Below are positions 33,143 to 44,590 of a stretch of DNA of 64,000 nucleotides, in pieces; position 1 is the stretch's first letter; every line of letters starts with the position of its first letter. The notes below the pieces were generated by a model. That model was not told the DNA's origin. It made no database searches and was given only the letters and a program-made list of their open reading frames with translations. The stretch is from Porphyra umbilicalis. Taxonomy: Eukaryota; Rhodophyta; Bangiophyceae; Bangiales; Bangiaceae. The position numbers were made by a program, and so were the translations under genes. The stretch lies in assembly GCA_002049455.2 (NCBI GenBank), contig KV918902.1, positions 122,824 to 186,823 of the forward strand. Reading direction: 5' to 3'.

Positions 33143-35955
33143 GGCGGCGGCGGCAGCGGCGGCGGTGGCGGATCGGCCGCCTCGGCCCCTCGCGGCGACG
33201 CGGCCGACGCGGAGGCAGACGCCGAGGCGGCGGCGGTGGCGGCGGCGGTCGCCGCGGCCGCCGCTGGCGGCTGGTCCCCCCGCGCCACGCGGCGGGGCAT
33301 CCCGCCCGCCCGTTCCCCGCCGGCGCGCTTTCCGTCCCGCCCCCTGCCGGCACGCTCGCCGCCGGCGCGGGCGCCGCCGGCGCGGGCGCCGCCGGCGCGG
33401 GCGCTGCCGGCGCGGTCGCCGCCGGCGCGGTCGCCGCCGGCGCGGTCGCCGCCGGCGCGGTCGCCGCCGGCGCGGTCGCCGCCGGCGCGGTCACCGCCCG
33501 GCGCGCTCGTGTCGGCCCACTCGGTGCCCTCGTCTGGGGCCACGACGCCGTCGGCGCCGTCGCCGCCGGCGCGGCGCCCGGTCAGCGCCGGTGCCGGCGG
33601 CGGCGGCGGCGGTCGCGGTCGCCCCCGCGCGCCGCCGCCGCCGGTCGGGGTGTCCCCCACCGACGGCGGCGGTGTCGGCGGCGGCGGCGGCAGTGGCGGC
33701 CCGCCGCCGTCGCACGGTGGCAGCCGCCGCCCCCTGCCGCCGCCGCCCTCGTTTGCGCCCCCGTCCCCGCCGCCGTCGCCCCGCCACGGGGACGCCATGG
33801 CCGGCGTCACGTCGCCGCCGCCGCTGCCGCCGCCGCCCCCCGCCGCCGGCGGCTTGCGGCCGAGTGCGTCGGTTGGGGGCCTCGCGCCGCCGGCGCGCCG
33901 CGCCGCGCTCGGCGCGTCGGGCGCGTCGCCGGCGCTCGGGGGCGTCCGCAAGGTGTCGTCCGAGGGGAACTTTGCGCTCGCGGCGGGGCGCGCGGGCGGC
34001 GGCGGCCGCCGCACGCCGGGCGGTGGCGGCCGCGCGGCGGCGGGGCGGGCGGCGGCGGGCGGCGGCGGCGGCGGGCGCTCGCCGGGGCTGGCGAGCCCCC
34101 GCCGCGGCCTCCCGCCGGGGCTCGGCGCCCGCCCACGGTCGGTGGGGGGGGGGCTCGCTGGGGGGGCCGTCGGCGTGCTGCTCGCCGACGCGGGCGTGGG
34201 GGGGGGGGGGGGGGGACCGCCCCGGCGTCGCCGCTGCCGAGCCGCCGCGCGACGACGCGGGGGGGCAGCGTGGGGGGGGGCGGGGGGAGTGCGGGCTTTG
34301 GCCGCGTCGGCGCGCGCTTGCGCGTGCGGTACGACGGCCGTGGGGGAGGCGGCGGCGGCGGCGTCGGCGGCGTCGGTGTCGATGGCGGCGGTGGTGGTGG
34401 TGGTGGTGGTGGTGTCGGCGGCAGCGGCGGCGGCGGCGGTGGCGGCGGTATGGACGAACGGTGGGCAGCGTCGATGCCGACGTCGCCGACGTTGCAGCGC
34501 CGGTCGGACGCGTACAGCAGTTTTGGGGGCGGGCGGGGGGGCGGCGGCGACGCCGACGCGCTCAACGGGGTGGTTGCCGCCGCCGCGGCGGGCCACGAGA
34601 GGGCGGCCGCCCGAGGCGGTGGCGGCCACGCTGCCGCCGCCGGCGGCGCCGGGGCTCTGCTCGGCGGCGCCGCCGCCACTGGCGGCGTTGGCGGGGCAGG
34701 CGCCGCCGGCAGCGTGTTTGCGCCGTTTGGGTGGTCGGGTGGGGGCGGCGACGGCGGCGGCGCGGCCGCCCCGTGGGGCGACCCAGACGTGCGGGGCGGC
34801 TACTGGGAGTCGGATCCGACGGGGCTCGGCGGCTTGTATGGGGGGTACGGCGGCGGCTTTGCGGGCGTCACCCTCGGGCCGGTGTGGGACGGTGGCCACG
34901 GCGGTGCCGCCGCCGCCGCGCTCGGCGTTGGTGGCGCCGCCAGTGTCGGCAGTGTCGGCGGTGGCGGCGGCGGCGGCGGCGGCGGTGGCGGCGGGCCCGT
35001 GACCACTGGCAACGGCAGCGGACCGAGTGCGCTCGACTTGGTCGGCAGCCTGAGCGCCGGCGCGATGCCTGTCGGGTGGGGTTCCCCCTCCAGCTGGTCG
35101 CGCTCCCTCGGCGGCGGCCTCGACGTGCTCGGCGGGGACGGGGGCGGCGACGGCGGGGGGCCCTTTTTTAGGGCGGCGCCCTCCCCCCGCCGTTTGAGGG
35201 GGAGGGCGGCACCGAGACGGAGCTGCTGCGCGTGGCCTTTTCGTCGGAAATGCGGGTGGAGGGGGAGGGGGGGGGGCGGCCGTCGCTGCCGCCGCGCGCA
35301 CCGTCGGCGTTGCGGAAATGATCTTGGACGGCGTCGAGCCCGAGGATGAGCCGGGCGGCGGCAGGGCTGGGGGGGGGGGGGGGGGAGGGCCGCCGGCCCC
35401 GCCGGTTTGACTTTGGACGGGGGGCGGGGGGGGGGGCTGCTGCCGCCCACCGGCGGCGGCGTCGGGCCGGCCGCCGGGGCGGCCGGCGTCGGCGGGGGTC
35501 TGGCGGCAGCCGCGCCCCTGGCGGGCGTCGGCGGCGTCCTGCCCGGCGGCGCGCCCCTCGTACTGGCGCCGACCATGGCGGCGGTCGTCCCCCCCCCGCC
35601 GCCGGCGCCCGAGCAGCCGCCGCCGCCGCTGCCGCCGTCGGGCGACGATGAGCCCTTCCCCCCAGACCTGGTCGCCGCCATCCACCGCGGGGAGGTGCCG
35701 CGCACGCCGCCGGCGGCCGCGCCCGCCGCGGCCGTGGCGCCGTATGGGGACCCCGGCGGATGGCTGCCGGGTGCCGACGAGGCGGCGTCTGCGGCGGGGG
35801 CGGCGGCCGCCCCGCTGGGCGCGGCCACGTCCCTGTCGGACCTCGCAACGGTGCTGCTGCCAGACTTGGGGGGGAGCGGGGGGGACAGCAGCCCGCAGCC
35901 GACGGCGAGCCTCGAAGCGCTCGTGCCGCCGTGGGACACGGCGAGTGGCTATTGA
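32586..35955 (+). CDS. GATA-type zinc-finger protein (frame breaks at homopolymers)
   Basis: A canonical GATA finger, [18 protein letters not shown] then CNAC (C-X2-C-X18-C-X2-C, plant-like spacing), is encoded from about 32606, followed by a basic KKGR tail. It should bind WGATAR-like DNA as a nuclear transcription factor. The ATG at 32586 has a strong context (gtcaccATG) but lies one base out of frame with the finger across a C7 run; alternatively an upstream intron ends at the CAG before 32603. The long Ala/Gly/Pro/Ser-rich remainder is open in frame 2 to about 34200, frame 1 to about 35160, short segments in frames 3 and 2 ([24 protein letters not shown]), then frame 1 to the TGA at 35953-35955. 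Each change falls at a long G run. A PPARS-type pentapeptide array lies at about 33350-33495. Exon structure is unresolved. Confidence 0.75.
33350..33495 (+). repeat. 15-bp minisatellite inside the GATA gene
   Basis: Units of gccgccggcgcggtc (with cggg variants) repeat about ten times and encode S/A-PPAR pentapeptides. The copy number is probably polymorphic. Confidence 0.85.
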
Positions 35956-36468
35956 CGTTTTGGGGGGGGGGGGAGGGGGGGGTCGCTGCGATCGGGGACG
36001 CAGGGGTGGCGGGTGGGACAGATGGCGTACTGGCGGGGTGCCCCCGCCGCGGCGCGCCGCTCGCGGCGGGCGGCGCGGCGCGCGCCGGCGAGGCGCGTGG
36101 GCGCGGGGGAAAGGGGTTGGGAGCGCGCGCTCCGGTTGCGTATTCCTCTACCGGGGGCGGCCGTCAGTGCGAGTCAAGGGCGAGCAGGCGGCCGTCAGTG
36201 CGAGTCAAGGGCGAGGGGGCGCGCCTCACAGGCGGCGCGGACGAGGCGGGGGGGAGGGGAGTCAAGGGCGAGGGGGCGCACCCCATAGGCGGCACGGACG
36301 AGGCGGGGGGGGGGGGAGGGCGCCAGCCGGCGCGGCGGTGGCACGCGACGGGCCACGCCCCTGCCCCGCCCGCGTACACTGGCGGTGGCGGGGTGCGCGA
36401 CCAATAAACCCGGCGAAGGCACAGCGTCGCCCCCCCCACCCCCCGCCCCCGCCCCCCCCCCCCCCCCC
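35956..36468. other. Convergent intergenic region between GATA and C78 genes
   Basis: This holds the 3' ends of both genes. It is G-rich, with direct repeats of about 24-50 bp (cgtcagtgcgagtcaagggcg twice at 36163-36213; agtcaagggcgagggggcgc twice at 36203-36279). No gene is seen. Confidence 0.55.
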
Positions 36469-37853
36469 CTACCCCCCCGCCGCACGTCGATAATGAGCTT
36501 TTGGCGCTCCAGCTCCGCCTCTTCCAACACGCACCCCCCCCGGTCGGCGGCGCCCTCCACCCACACCAGCTGGTAGCGGGGCGCGTCGAGCCCCCGCTCC
36601 CCCGCCGCCAGGCGGAGGCGCCCGAGCAGCGCCCGCGCGTCGGCGCCGCCGAGGCGCCCAAACGCCGCCGCGCCGCCGCCGACGCCCGCCGCCGCCGCCG
36701 TCGCCCCCGCCGCCGCCGCCGTGCCGCGCCGCGCGCGCGCGCCGCTCGTCCACCCGCCCCCGACCGTGCCGGCGCCCGAGCCGGGGAGGGGCTTGGACGG
36801 GTCGACCACCCACAGGCGCACCGCGCCGTCGCGCCGCCGGTCCGCCGCCACAATCGTGCGCGAGTGCCCCTGGTGCTGCAAGTAGAGGGGGGAGATGAAG
36901 GCGCCGCCGCCGCCGCCGCCGCGCCCACACCCGAGGCACCCGCCCTCCTCCCGGCAGCGGCGGACAAAGTAGGCGTGCGCCCACTCGGCCATGGCCGCCG
37001 CGCCCGCCGCCGCCGCCGCCGCCACCGCCGCCGCTTCCACGTCCGACGTGCGGCGGCCGAGGAGCCGTTGCAGGGCACCCGGCGCCCCCCCCCCCCTCCC
37101 CCCCCCCCCCCCGCCCCCCCGCCCCCAGCGGCGGCCTTGCCCCGCCCCCCCGCGGCCCCGCGTCGAAGTCCGCAACCATCCCCCGCAGGCGCAGGGAGCG
37201 CAGGAGGGCAACGACGTCAACGGCGCCGAGCCAGGCGTCCCCCCCAGGGCGACCCCCCCCCCCCCCCCCCCCCCGCGGGCGACGCGACGCCCGCCGCGTC
37301 AAAGCCCGCCGCCCACGCGGCTTCGAGGCGCAGCTGCAGCTCCCGCACGGACGGCACGCGCGCCACGCCGGCGGTGGCGAGCGCCGCCGCCGCCGCCGGC
37401 GCGCGCAGCGCCGCCGACAGGAGCGTTTGGGTGTTGCGGTACCCACAATCCCAGCCCGTCGACCACGGCGCCGACGGCCACGCGTCCGCCTCTGACGCTG
37501 CGTGGCGGCTGCCCGCCGCCCCCGCGGAGCGTGCCGCCGCGGCGCCGCCGGCGGCGGGGAGGGACAGCACCGCCGTCACGGCGGCGGGCGTGAGCGTCAG
37601 CGGCGCGTCGGCGGCGGCCGCCCACGACGCGGGGAGTTGGGGGATGGGCGCCGGCGCGGGGGGGAAGGGGGGGGGGTGGGGGGGGGCCAACCCATAGGCC
37701 GCCCGCTGCGCGAAGAGGGCCGCCAGCTCCGCCAGCCGCGCCGCGGCCGAGGCGGGCGCGGGGGGGTGCGCGGGGAGGGCCGGCAGGGGGTGCGCGCCGG
37801 GTAGGTTCGGCGGGGGGTGGGGGGGGGGGGGGGGCGCGCACGAGGATGCTGGC

Positions 37854-37929
<76 letters not shown>

Positions 37930-38443
37930 GGCCGGGGAAAGGGCGCGCCGACGCAGCGGCAGCGGCGGCGGCGGTTGTCGGCGACCGTGAGCGGCGGCCG
38001 AGGCGGGGCGCTGACGGCCACGGCCGGGGTGCGTGGCGCCAGTCGGGCGGTGGCGACGGGGGGGCTTCCGCCAGCAGCGCCGCCAGTGCCGCGTCGCTCG
38101 AGGTGTCCACCGCTGGGCTCGGCGAGCGCCACCCGCCGCCGCCGTGGGCAAACGCCGCGTCCGCGGGCAGCAGCGGCGGCGGCGGCGGCGGCGTGGCCGC
38201 CGCCGCCGTGCCGCCACCGACGCCACCGCCGCCGCCGCCGCCACCACCGGCCGCCGCCGCCCGCGCCTCATCGGCAACGAGGCGGCGGACGAGCGCGAGC
38301 GACGCGGCCTCGGCTTGCGCGGCCGTCAGCGGCGGGGCGGCGCCCTGTCCGCCGCCCCCGTCGCCCTCCTCGTCCGTATCATCTAGGATGAGCACGACAC
38401 CGTCGGTGGAAAGGGGGCTCGCCGCCGAGCCGCCGGCAGGCAT
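36469..38443 (-). CDS. C78-family peptidase (ZUP1/UFSP type), frame breaks at homopolymers
   Basis: The N-terminal part runs from ATG 38443. Residues 16-27 (VVLILDDTDEEG) look like a SUMO-interacting motif. A helix near residues 40-60 (EAASLALVRRLVADE) resembles a ubiquitin-binding MIU. A long Gly/Pro/Ala linker follows. The catalytic core starts with STGWDCGYRN (nucleophile Cys about 333), then VPSVRELQLRLEAAWAAGFD. After a frame change near 37220-37276 comes WLGAVDVVALLRSLRLRGMV, and after another near 37090-37140 come PLYLQHQGHSRTIV (catalytic His), LWVVDPS (Asp) and RYQLVWVEG. A one-base change in the last G run would give a TAG stop at 36469. The family removes ubiquitin (K63 chains) or UFM1. 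All catalytic residues are present, so the gene is probably functional and the breaks are likely sequence errors. Confidence 0.85.
37862..37928. repeat. CCG microsatellite coding a poly-Gly tract in the C78 gene
   Basis: About 22 uninterrupted CCG units (plus strand) encode consecutive Gly in the linker of the minus-strand peptidase. Confidence 0.9.
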
Positions 38444-38946
38444 CGTGAAAGGGAAGGAAAGAAAAAGAGACGAAACGCAGCAGCGGGGGGGACGCGGGCA
38501 CAGCGCCCAGTCGCCTCACCGCGGGACGCGGGGCCAACACGGCGACGGCGCGGTGGGGTGGCGGCGTCGGGTCACCACACCATGCCGCGGGGCAGCGGGC
38601 CGTCGCAGGGGCGGGACGGGGGCGCGACGCCGGCGCCGGGGGGTTGGCGGACGCCCGCTACGGCGGCAGCCGCTGGCGGAATGGGCGGCGGTGGCGTCGA
38701 AGGTCACGGATGATGCTGGGCACCCATCATGGAGACGCGTGGCTGGGCCGATGGAAAAGTAGCACCCCTCTTTCTGACACGCTGAAAAGTACTGTGCGGG
38801 GTGGGACTGGCAGCAATACCGTATTATGCTTCTCACAAGAACTGGATCCGCAACATCCGCTTCATGAACCGCCCCCTGAGCCAATGAAACAGTGATTTTG
38901 CAACGGAAGCTGATGCACCGAGGTCCAGTTTTTGTGAGAAGCACAA
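38444..38946. other. Upstream region of the C78 gene, nothing recognised
   Basis: This is the presumed promoter/5' UTR of the minus-strand peptidase gene. There are no other features I can support. Confidence 0.5.
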
Positions 38947-38948
38947 TA

Positions 38949-40342
38949 TCCGTCCCCCCCCAGTTCGTGACAAACCTGCTCAGATGAGCACTTCAGCTCA
39001 TCTCTTTCGAAGAAAAAAAATATGGCTGGACTCAGGAGAGTCTCACGAGGTGAGCGGTCTTGTCCGTTTTTAAAACAGTGCCGCCGATCACCTCTTAAAG
39101 AAAGGGCCTCAGAAAATGCCTGTACCAGTTCGTGACACAATGACTGATCGTGTGAGAATCGCTTGGATTCGCACATTGTGGTGAGAAAAACTTATCAGTA
39201 CTTGACGCAAAACGACCACAACAGCGCTTCTCCAATCGAACAGGATAGTCTTGAGCGCACCCGTTGTGCAGAAGCCGGGCGGTTCACATGACACAGACGT
39301 GTAATACTCTTCATCCCGGCCAGCCCCGGCGAGTGTTTAGTCGTCCAGGCCGCCCCGCGACTCGGATATACTGTCTCTCTCCGTGGCCTTCCCCCCTATC
39401 ACGACCAGTTCAAGGGGGGCCATCAATAGACTTCCAGCCGCCCCTCCACGCCTCGCCCCAAATGCCTTTCCAGCCATCGCAACCCGCCTCCCGCCCCACG
39501 ATGCGCAAGACGCGGAGGAGGGCGTGGGGGGGGGGGGCGCCGCCCGCCTCACCGCCCGCCGCGCCGCCGCCCCCGCCGCCCCCGCCGGCCGCCGTGGCCG
39601 GGTCGGGCCACCGCCCACGGCCGCCGCCCCCCCCCCCCCCCCGGAACCCCCAGCAGCCACCCCGTGCCCGCCCCAGCGGCTGCTCCGCGGCGTCACCGCG
39701 GAGGGGGCAGCCCCCCCCACCCCGTGACCCTTCCCCCCCGGCGCGTCGGGGGCTGCCGTCGCCCCCGCCATATCCACCACCACATTCAGCCGCCGGCGCA
39801 CGCGTCGGCGGCCGTCCCACGAGCGGGGCAACCCGCACCGACGGGGGCGGCGCGGGAAGAGGCGCCCGCACCCCCAGACTGAGCGGCCTTCGACGTGGGG
39901 GAGTGCCAGTAAGATGGAAGACGAGCACGCAGCCCTGAGGGTGAGCAAACGTGATGGGAGCGGTCGAAGAGGGACCGTCGCCTGTGTCGGGAAGGACGAA
40001 GAAGGACAACACTGCCCAGATGGGTCGCCAGAACCTGTATTTATCAACTAATTTGATTGCCAGGAGCGCGCCCTTTTCTTCTCAAGACGACGCCCCGTGA
40101 TGCCTCGCGCCGCTTTCTGGGCGGGCGTCACATCGTTCGCGAGCCCTTGAGTTGGCGCGTACAATGGTGGGCGACACTGCTACCAACCAGTTTTTATAGC
40201 TTTTCTAAAATGTTTCTACAAACGTTCGAGGGCCTCTCAGTGTCAATCCGACAGCGATCTGATGGGCAAACACTGTGGATTTCCCACACAACCCCGATTT
40301 GTCACGAACTGGTACAGTTGTCACAAACTGGGGGGGGACGGA
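38949..40342. mobile_element. Candidate TA-flanked inverted-repeat element
   Basis: The left end TCCGTCCCCCCCCAGTTCGT (38949 on) and the inverted right end (ending 40342) match over about 25 bp with few changes, and each is bounded by TA, as expected for Tc1/mariner-like or Stowaway-type elements. A second inverted pair (tgtaccagttcgtgacac near 39120-39136 and its complement near 40300-40317) lies inside. The GC-rich centre (39480-39900) shows no transposase. Confidence 0.5.
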
Positions 40343-42741
40343 TAAACCGTGAACCTGACCTCCTCCGCTGGTCATACGTGGTGCTTGCCCTGGATCATAC
40401 CAAATACGAGGACGCTTTCCTGAAAGGGGTACGCTTGAAGACCCCCGGTCGAAACGTGCCTACGCGTCGCGCGGTGGAAGCGCAAGCGGCATTCCCTTGG
40501 TTGGCCCCGGCGGCCGAGACCCGATGCATACCGAATTTGCCGCTTCGCAAGGTTCTGCCGTCCGGCGTGCAGGTGGGTGTCAACCACGTCACTCGCCCGA
40601 GGGCTTCGCCACAGCCCCTCTCCTCCCTCCCGCCCGTGAGGGCCCTCACGTGGCGGTCACACAGGATCTGCGGGGCCCCGACCCCCTCAGGACAGCGACG
40701 AGCTCCCATCCTTCCGCCATGGCCGCCGTAGACCGTCTAGGCAATGAGTGCAAGGCGAGATCCGCGTTGCGGGGACGGTGCCCTCTGCAGCACGAGTGAC
40801 AGCCGCAGAGGCCATGGCGGCCTCTGCGGCTGCCACTCGTGCTGCAGAGGACGCCGCGCCTGCACGGACGCCGCCGAGCTGCCAGGTGCGGGGCGCCCGG
40901 CTGGACCGTCAGCCGCCGTTTGCGCCGCCTCGGCGTCACCCCCGCCCGTCGCGTCTCTCGCGTGTCCCGCCCGGGCCGCCTCGGCGCGCTTGCGCGTCGG
41001 GCGGCGGGGGCGCGCCGCCGCCGGCCGTGCGGCCACAGACGAGGCGCGGCGGCAGCCGCAGGACCGCACCGCCGCCCTCACCCCGCGTTTGGGGCGTGCA
41101 GGAGGCAGCGGCGGCGGTGGGCGGTGCCACCGCCCCCCGATTGGCAGGCGGGACAGCGGTGGCGGCAGCGGCAGCGACAGCGACCGTAGCGGGCCCAGCC
41201 AATTGAAACCGTTGCTGGGAGTTTCAAAGTGCCGGCGTTTGAACGACAGGCAAGTGGTGGTCCCATTCAGTATTGGCACTCGCGCTCACCACACGCCGCG
41301 CGATGGTCGCCTGCCCCAGCATGCCGCGCCGGCCGGCAATCTGGAGACAGAGCACACGCGACGGGCGCCGCGCTCCCGCGTCCGCGCCCTCGCCCGCACC
41401 CGCACACACGCTACTCTGTGGTATCGAGCGGTGAAGCGCGGCCGCACGGACCGTGGGGTGGAACCGCTGCTGACCGCTCTAACCCCCCTGGCATCCCCTT
41501 GCGTAGCGGGTGCAAGCCACTGACCCCTGCTGCCTGCAGGTGTGCTAGGATCGGCCGGGTGCGGCCCGTTACGCCTTTGGGGTGGGCAGGCCGCCGCGTG
41601 CAGGCGACCGCCGCCGCCGCCGCTTCCCCCGCCGCCGCTTGCGTGAAAAAGTGTTGCGGCAAACGCGCTTTCACCAGCCGCCCCGCCCGTGCCACAGGGG
41701 GCGCGGTTTACACCGCGGCGCCCCCGCCCCGTGCCCGCGGTGGCGCCTCGAGCCCCGCCGCGCGCCTCTGTGGCTGCCGACGGGTCGGCGCCGCGGTTGC
41801 CGTTTGGCGCCTCCCCGTTGCGGCCCCGCCAACGGGTCGGCAGCGGCCGCCCCGCCGCCGTCGCGGGTCCATGACGAGAACGGCTCGGCATCGTAGCACC
41901 GGCGTGGACGGCAGGTGGTTGGCGGCGCCCCGGCCCTGCCCGGGCAGCCAACGACAGCCCCGCCGCGTCGGCCAGATGCAGGTGCTGCCCCTTGCGGGCG
42001 CCGCGGCCGAGCGCTCCCATCTGCCCCGCTTTCGGCGTCGGCGGCGCCCGGCCAGTGTGCCTGGCGACAAATGCCGCGCCACTGCTGGCCGTGGCACCGA
42101 CGCCGTGGGGGGGGGCACGGCACGCCCTCGCGAGCGGCCGGCACGTCCGCGCCCGGCGCGGGGAGCCGTGGCGGCATGTGACGGGCGTGGGGCGCGCGCC
42201 ACGCACATGTCGGACAGGGGGGACCGCACATTGGCGACAAAGCCGTGACACTCGCCCCAGTCGCGAAGGAGTTGGACGCGGAGGGTCATCCCGCGCCAAC
42301 CAACAAGATCTGCCAGTTTCGTTTTGATATCGTTTCTGGGGCGTGTGGCGTCACGCGGCCAACGGCGTCTGCCGCGGGTTGCTTTCCCCGCGACGTGCGA
42401 CGCGCGACGGTCCGCCCCTTTCACTTTCCCGAGACTGGCGCGCGCCGGCGACGCTTGTTCCCCTCCGCCCCGGATATCATCGCTGCCCACCGCGGGTGAC
42501 CCCGGGTGGTCGCTCTTGAGGTGCGGCGTCACACGCCCTCCCAAACGTCCTCACCCGTCAGACGCAGACGCCTTGACCACCCGGCTCGGCCGTCTTGTTC
42601 CACGGCTCCCGTGGCCACGCTCCTCTGTAGTGCATTGCTACCATTGCCGACCACTGTCGAGGTCGCGTCCGCCGTCTTGCCGACGCGTACCTGGTCTACC
42701 CCCTCCCTTCCCGCCGCCCCTGCATCCGAACCGTGGCCGTC
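40343..42741. other. Intergenic, no gene recognised
   Basis: This is GC-rich DNA with overlapping open frames on both strands (40740-42540) that show no domain. It contains the hairpin at 40782-40850 and the promoter region of the C2H2 gene at its right edge. Confidence 0.5.
40782..40850. repeat. 32-bp-stem hairpin
   Basis: 40782-40813 pairs with 40819-40850 with one mismatch across a 5-base loop (ATGGC). Stem core: CCTCTGCAGCACGAGTG. It is isolated and not part of a recognised repeat family in this window. Confidence 0.88.
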
Positions 42742-44049
42742 ATGGACAACCTGTCCAAGGCGCTCGCCCCCGCCGACGGCTTTTGCACCGACGCTGGTGA
42801 TGGCAGCCCTCCCTTGCCAACGCATGACGACCTTTTGACGTTGTTTGGCGGCGTCGGCGACGGCGCCGGCCGGTCACCGTCGACGAGCAGCTCATCAACG
42901 GCAACACCGACGCGTGCATCGGCCGCGCATGAGCATTCGGCCGCCGCCACCGTGACGGAGCCCGGAGCTCCTCCGTTGACGCTCTCGGCGGCACTCGACG
43001 GGGTGCCGCCGCCGCGGCCGGCGGCCGTGTCACCGCCACCGCCACTGCCACCGACCTCCTCGTCGGGTGGTGCCAGCCACGGCGGTGACGCAGGCACCCG
43101 CGGTGCCCGCCGCACGTTTGCGTGCCCCACCCCCGGGTGTGGCCGCGCCTTTACCCGCCAGTCGACGCTGACGACGCACGTGCGGCGGCACTCTGCGAGC
43201 CCGCCGGCGCGGACCTTGCGCCACCGGTCGCCCACGGCGGCGGCGACAAGCGGTGCAGACGCCCCCGCCACCCGCGCCGCCAGTGGCTTCTTCCCCGCCC
43301 GCATCTTTGCGTGTCGGCTGTGTGGGCGCCGCTTTGGGCGCCGCACGTCGCTCACCAACCACGAGCGGAGCCACGCCAACGTACGGTCGTTTGTCAATCG
43401 GCAGCGGCGCCGCGACGCGGCCGCGATGACCGCCGCCGCGTCGTTGATGGAGGACGTGCCGGCGGCGGTGAGGGAGGGCGGCGGCGGCGGCGACGGGCCG
43501 CCCGTGGATGGGGGGGCGGCGGCGGCGGCCAGCGCGGACGTGGAGTGGACGGCGCCACCGCCACTGACGACTGACGGTGGCGCCGCGGGCGCCGTCACGT
43601 TGGCGTGGTTGGCAGCGACGCACCTCTTTGAGCCCCGAGGCAACGACGTGACGGGATTGTCGTGCAGCGGGGATGGGCCGCCAGTGGCGCCCGACACCCC
43701 GTTGGCGGCGGTGCAATCACTCGACGGACCAATGCCGTGGGCGGAGCCGCCGGAGGCGCACGTGCCGCCGCACCGTGAGGCGTCCTACCCCGCCGCCGGC
43801 GGGCTGCCCAGCCCCCCCTGGCACGCCACGGCGGCCGGCTCGGTGCGGTCCCCGCCGCTTCCGTTGCCGACTTCCCCCTCCGCCCCGTTTCCGAGCGAGG
43901 CGCTCTTCTTCCCACCGCCGCCGCCGCCACCTGCCGCCGCGTGGGTCTTTCCCGGTGGCGCGGGCAGGGCGGCCGACCCGGCGGGCGCGGCGGGCACCGA
44001 CGCGCCGTCGGCCCCCTACTTGGTGCCGTCCCTAGCAGCGCCGGCGGCG

Positions 44050-44088
<39 letters not shown>

Positions 44089-44400
44089 CCCAACCAAGAC
44101 GTGACAGAGAGCGGGGCGACCGCGTCGGCCGCCGCCGCGACGGCGGCCGACGGGGGCGCCGCCGCGGTCGCCGCGGCCGGCGGCCCCGACGGCAGCGACC
44201 GCGTCGGTGGCGCCGCCGCCGCCGCCGCCCCGAGCGGCGGGAGCCACCCCCTCGGCGGCGGCGGTGGGCGGCCGACGGCGTTGGATGGCCTCGTCGGCCT
44301 CGGCGACTTCGCGGGGCTCGGCTGGCTTGGCACGGGGGCCTGCACGCCAGACGTGGACGCGGCGATGGAGCGGACGCTGCAGGAGCTGTTCAACCTGTGA
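42742..44400 (+). CDS. Two-finger C2H2 zinc-finger protein
   Basis: This intronless frame encodes 552 aa from ATG 42742 (cgtcATGG; the frame is open a few codons further upstream without an ATG). Finger 1, about 126-150, has CPTPGCGRAF and HVRRH (C-X4-C-X12-H-X3-H). Finger 2, about 189-211, has CRLCGRRF and HERSH (C-X2-C-X12-H-X3-H). The N-terminus has an acidic/hydrophobic patch (LPTHDDLLTLFGG), the middle is Ala/Gly/Pro-rich low complexity, and the C-terminus ends in an acidic amphipathic segment (VDAAMERTLQELFNL) that could be an activation or interaction helix. The likely role is a nuclear DNA-binding transcription factor; the target is unknown. Basic residues around the fingers (RRTSLTNHERSH, NRQRRRD) could serve as nuclear import signals. 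Poly-Gly near 44046-44090 is encoded by a GGC repeat. Confidence 0.88.
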
Positions 44401-44590
44401 GGGCGTTCTCCCCAATGTGGATGGAGCCTACGCCGACCGCCGCTTCAATGAGCCTGCCACGTTGGGGCGTGGGAGCAACGTGTTTTCTAACCAATTCCTT
44501 TATTCATACTGACAACTTGCAGATTCAAACACCCTTTGGAAGAGCGAAAAGATTGTCTTTCGATGGCAGAACTACCGACGGCCCAAGGAA
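44401..44590. other. 3' flank of the C2H2 gene
   Basis: This is short, AT-richer flank, probably 3' UTR. It ends with AAGGAA (44585-44590), the presumed left target duplication of the adjacent element. Confidence 0.5.

Noticed and set aside
32863-35685. Antisense frame of 940 codons over the GATA gene
   Set aside because: Mirror of the Ala/Gly/Pro-rich coding strand; the real GATA finger is on the plus strand.
41229-42544. Overlapping frames of 278-339 codons upstream of the C2H2 gene
   Set aside because: No domain, both strands equally open, Arg/Pro-rich.
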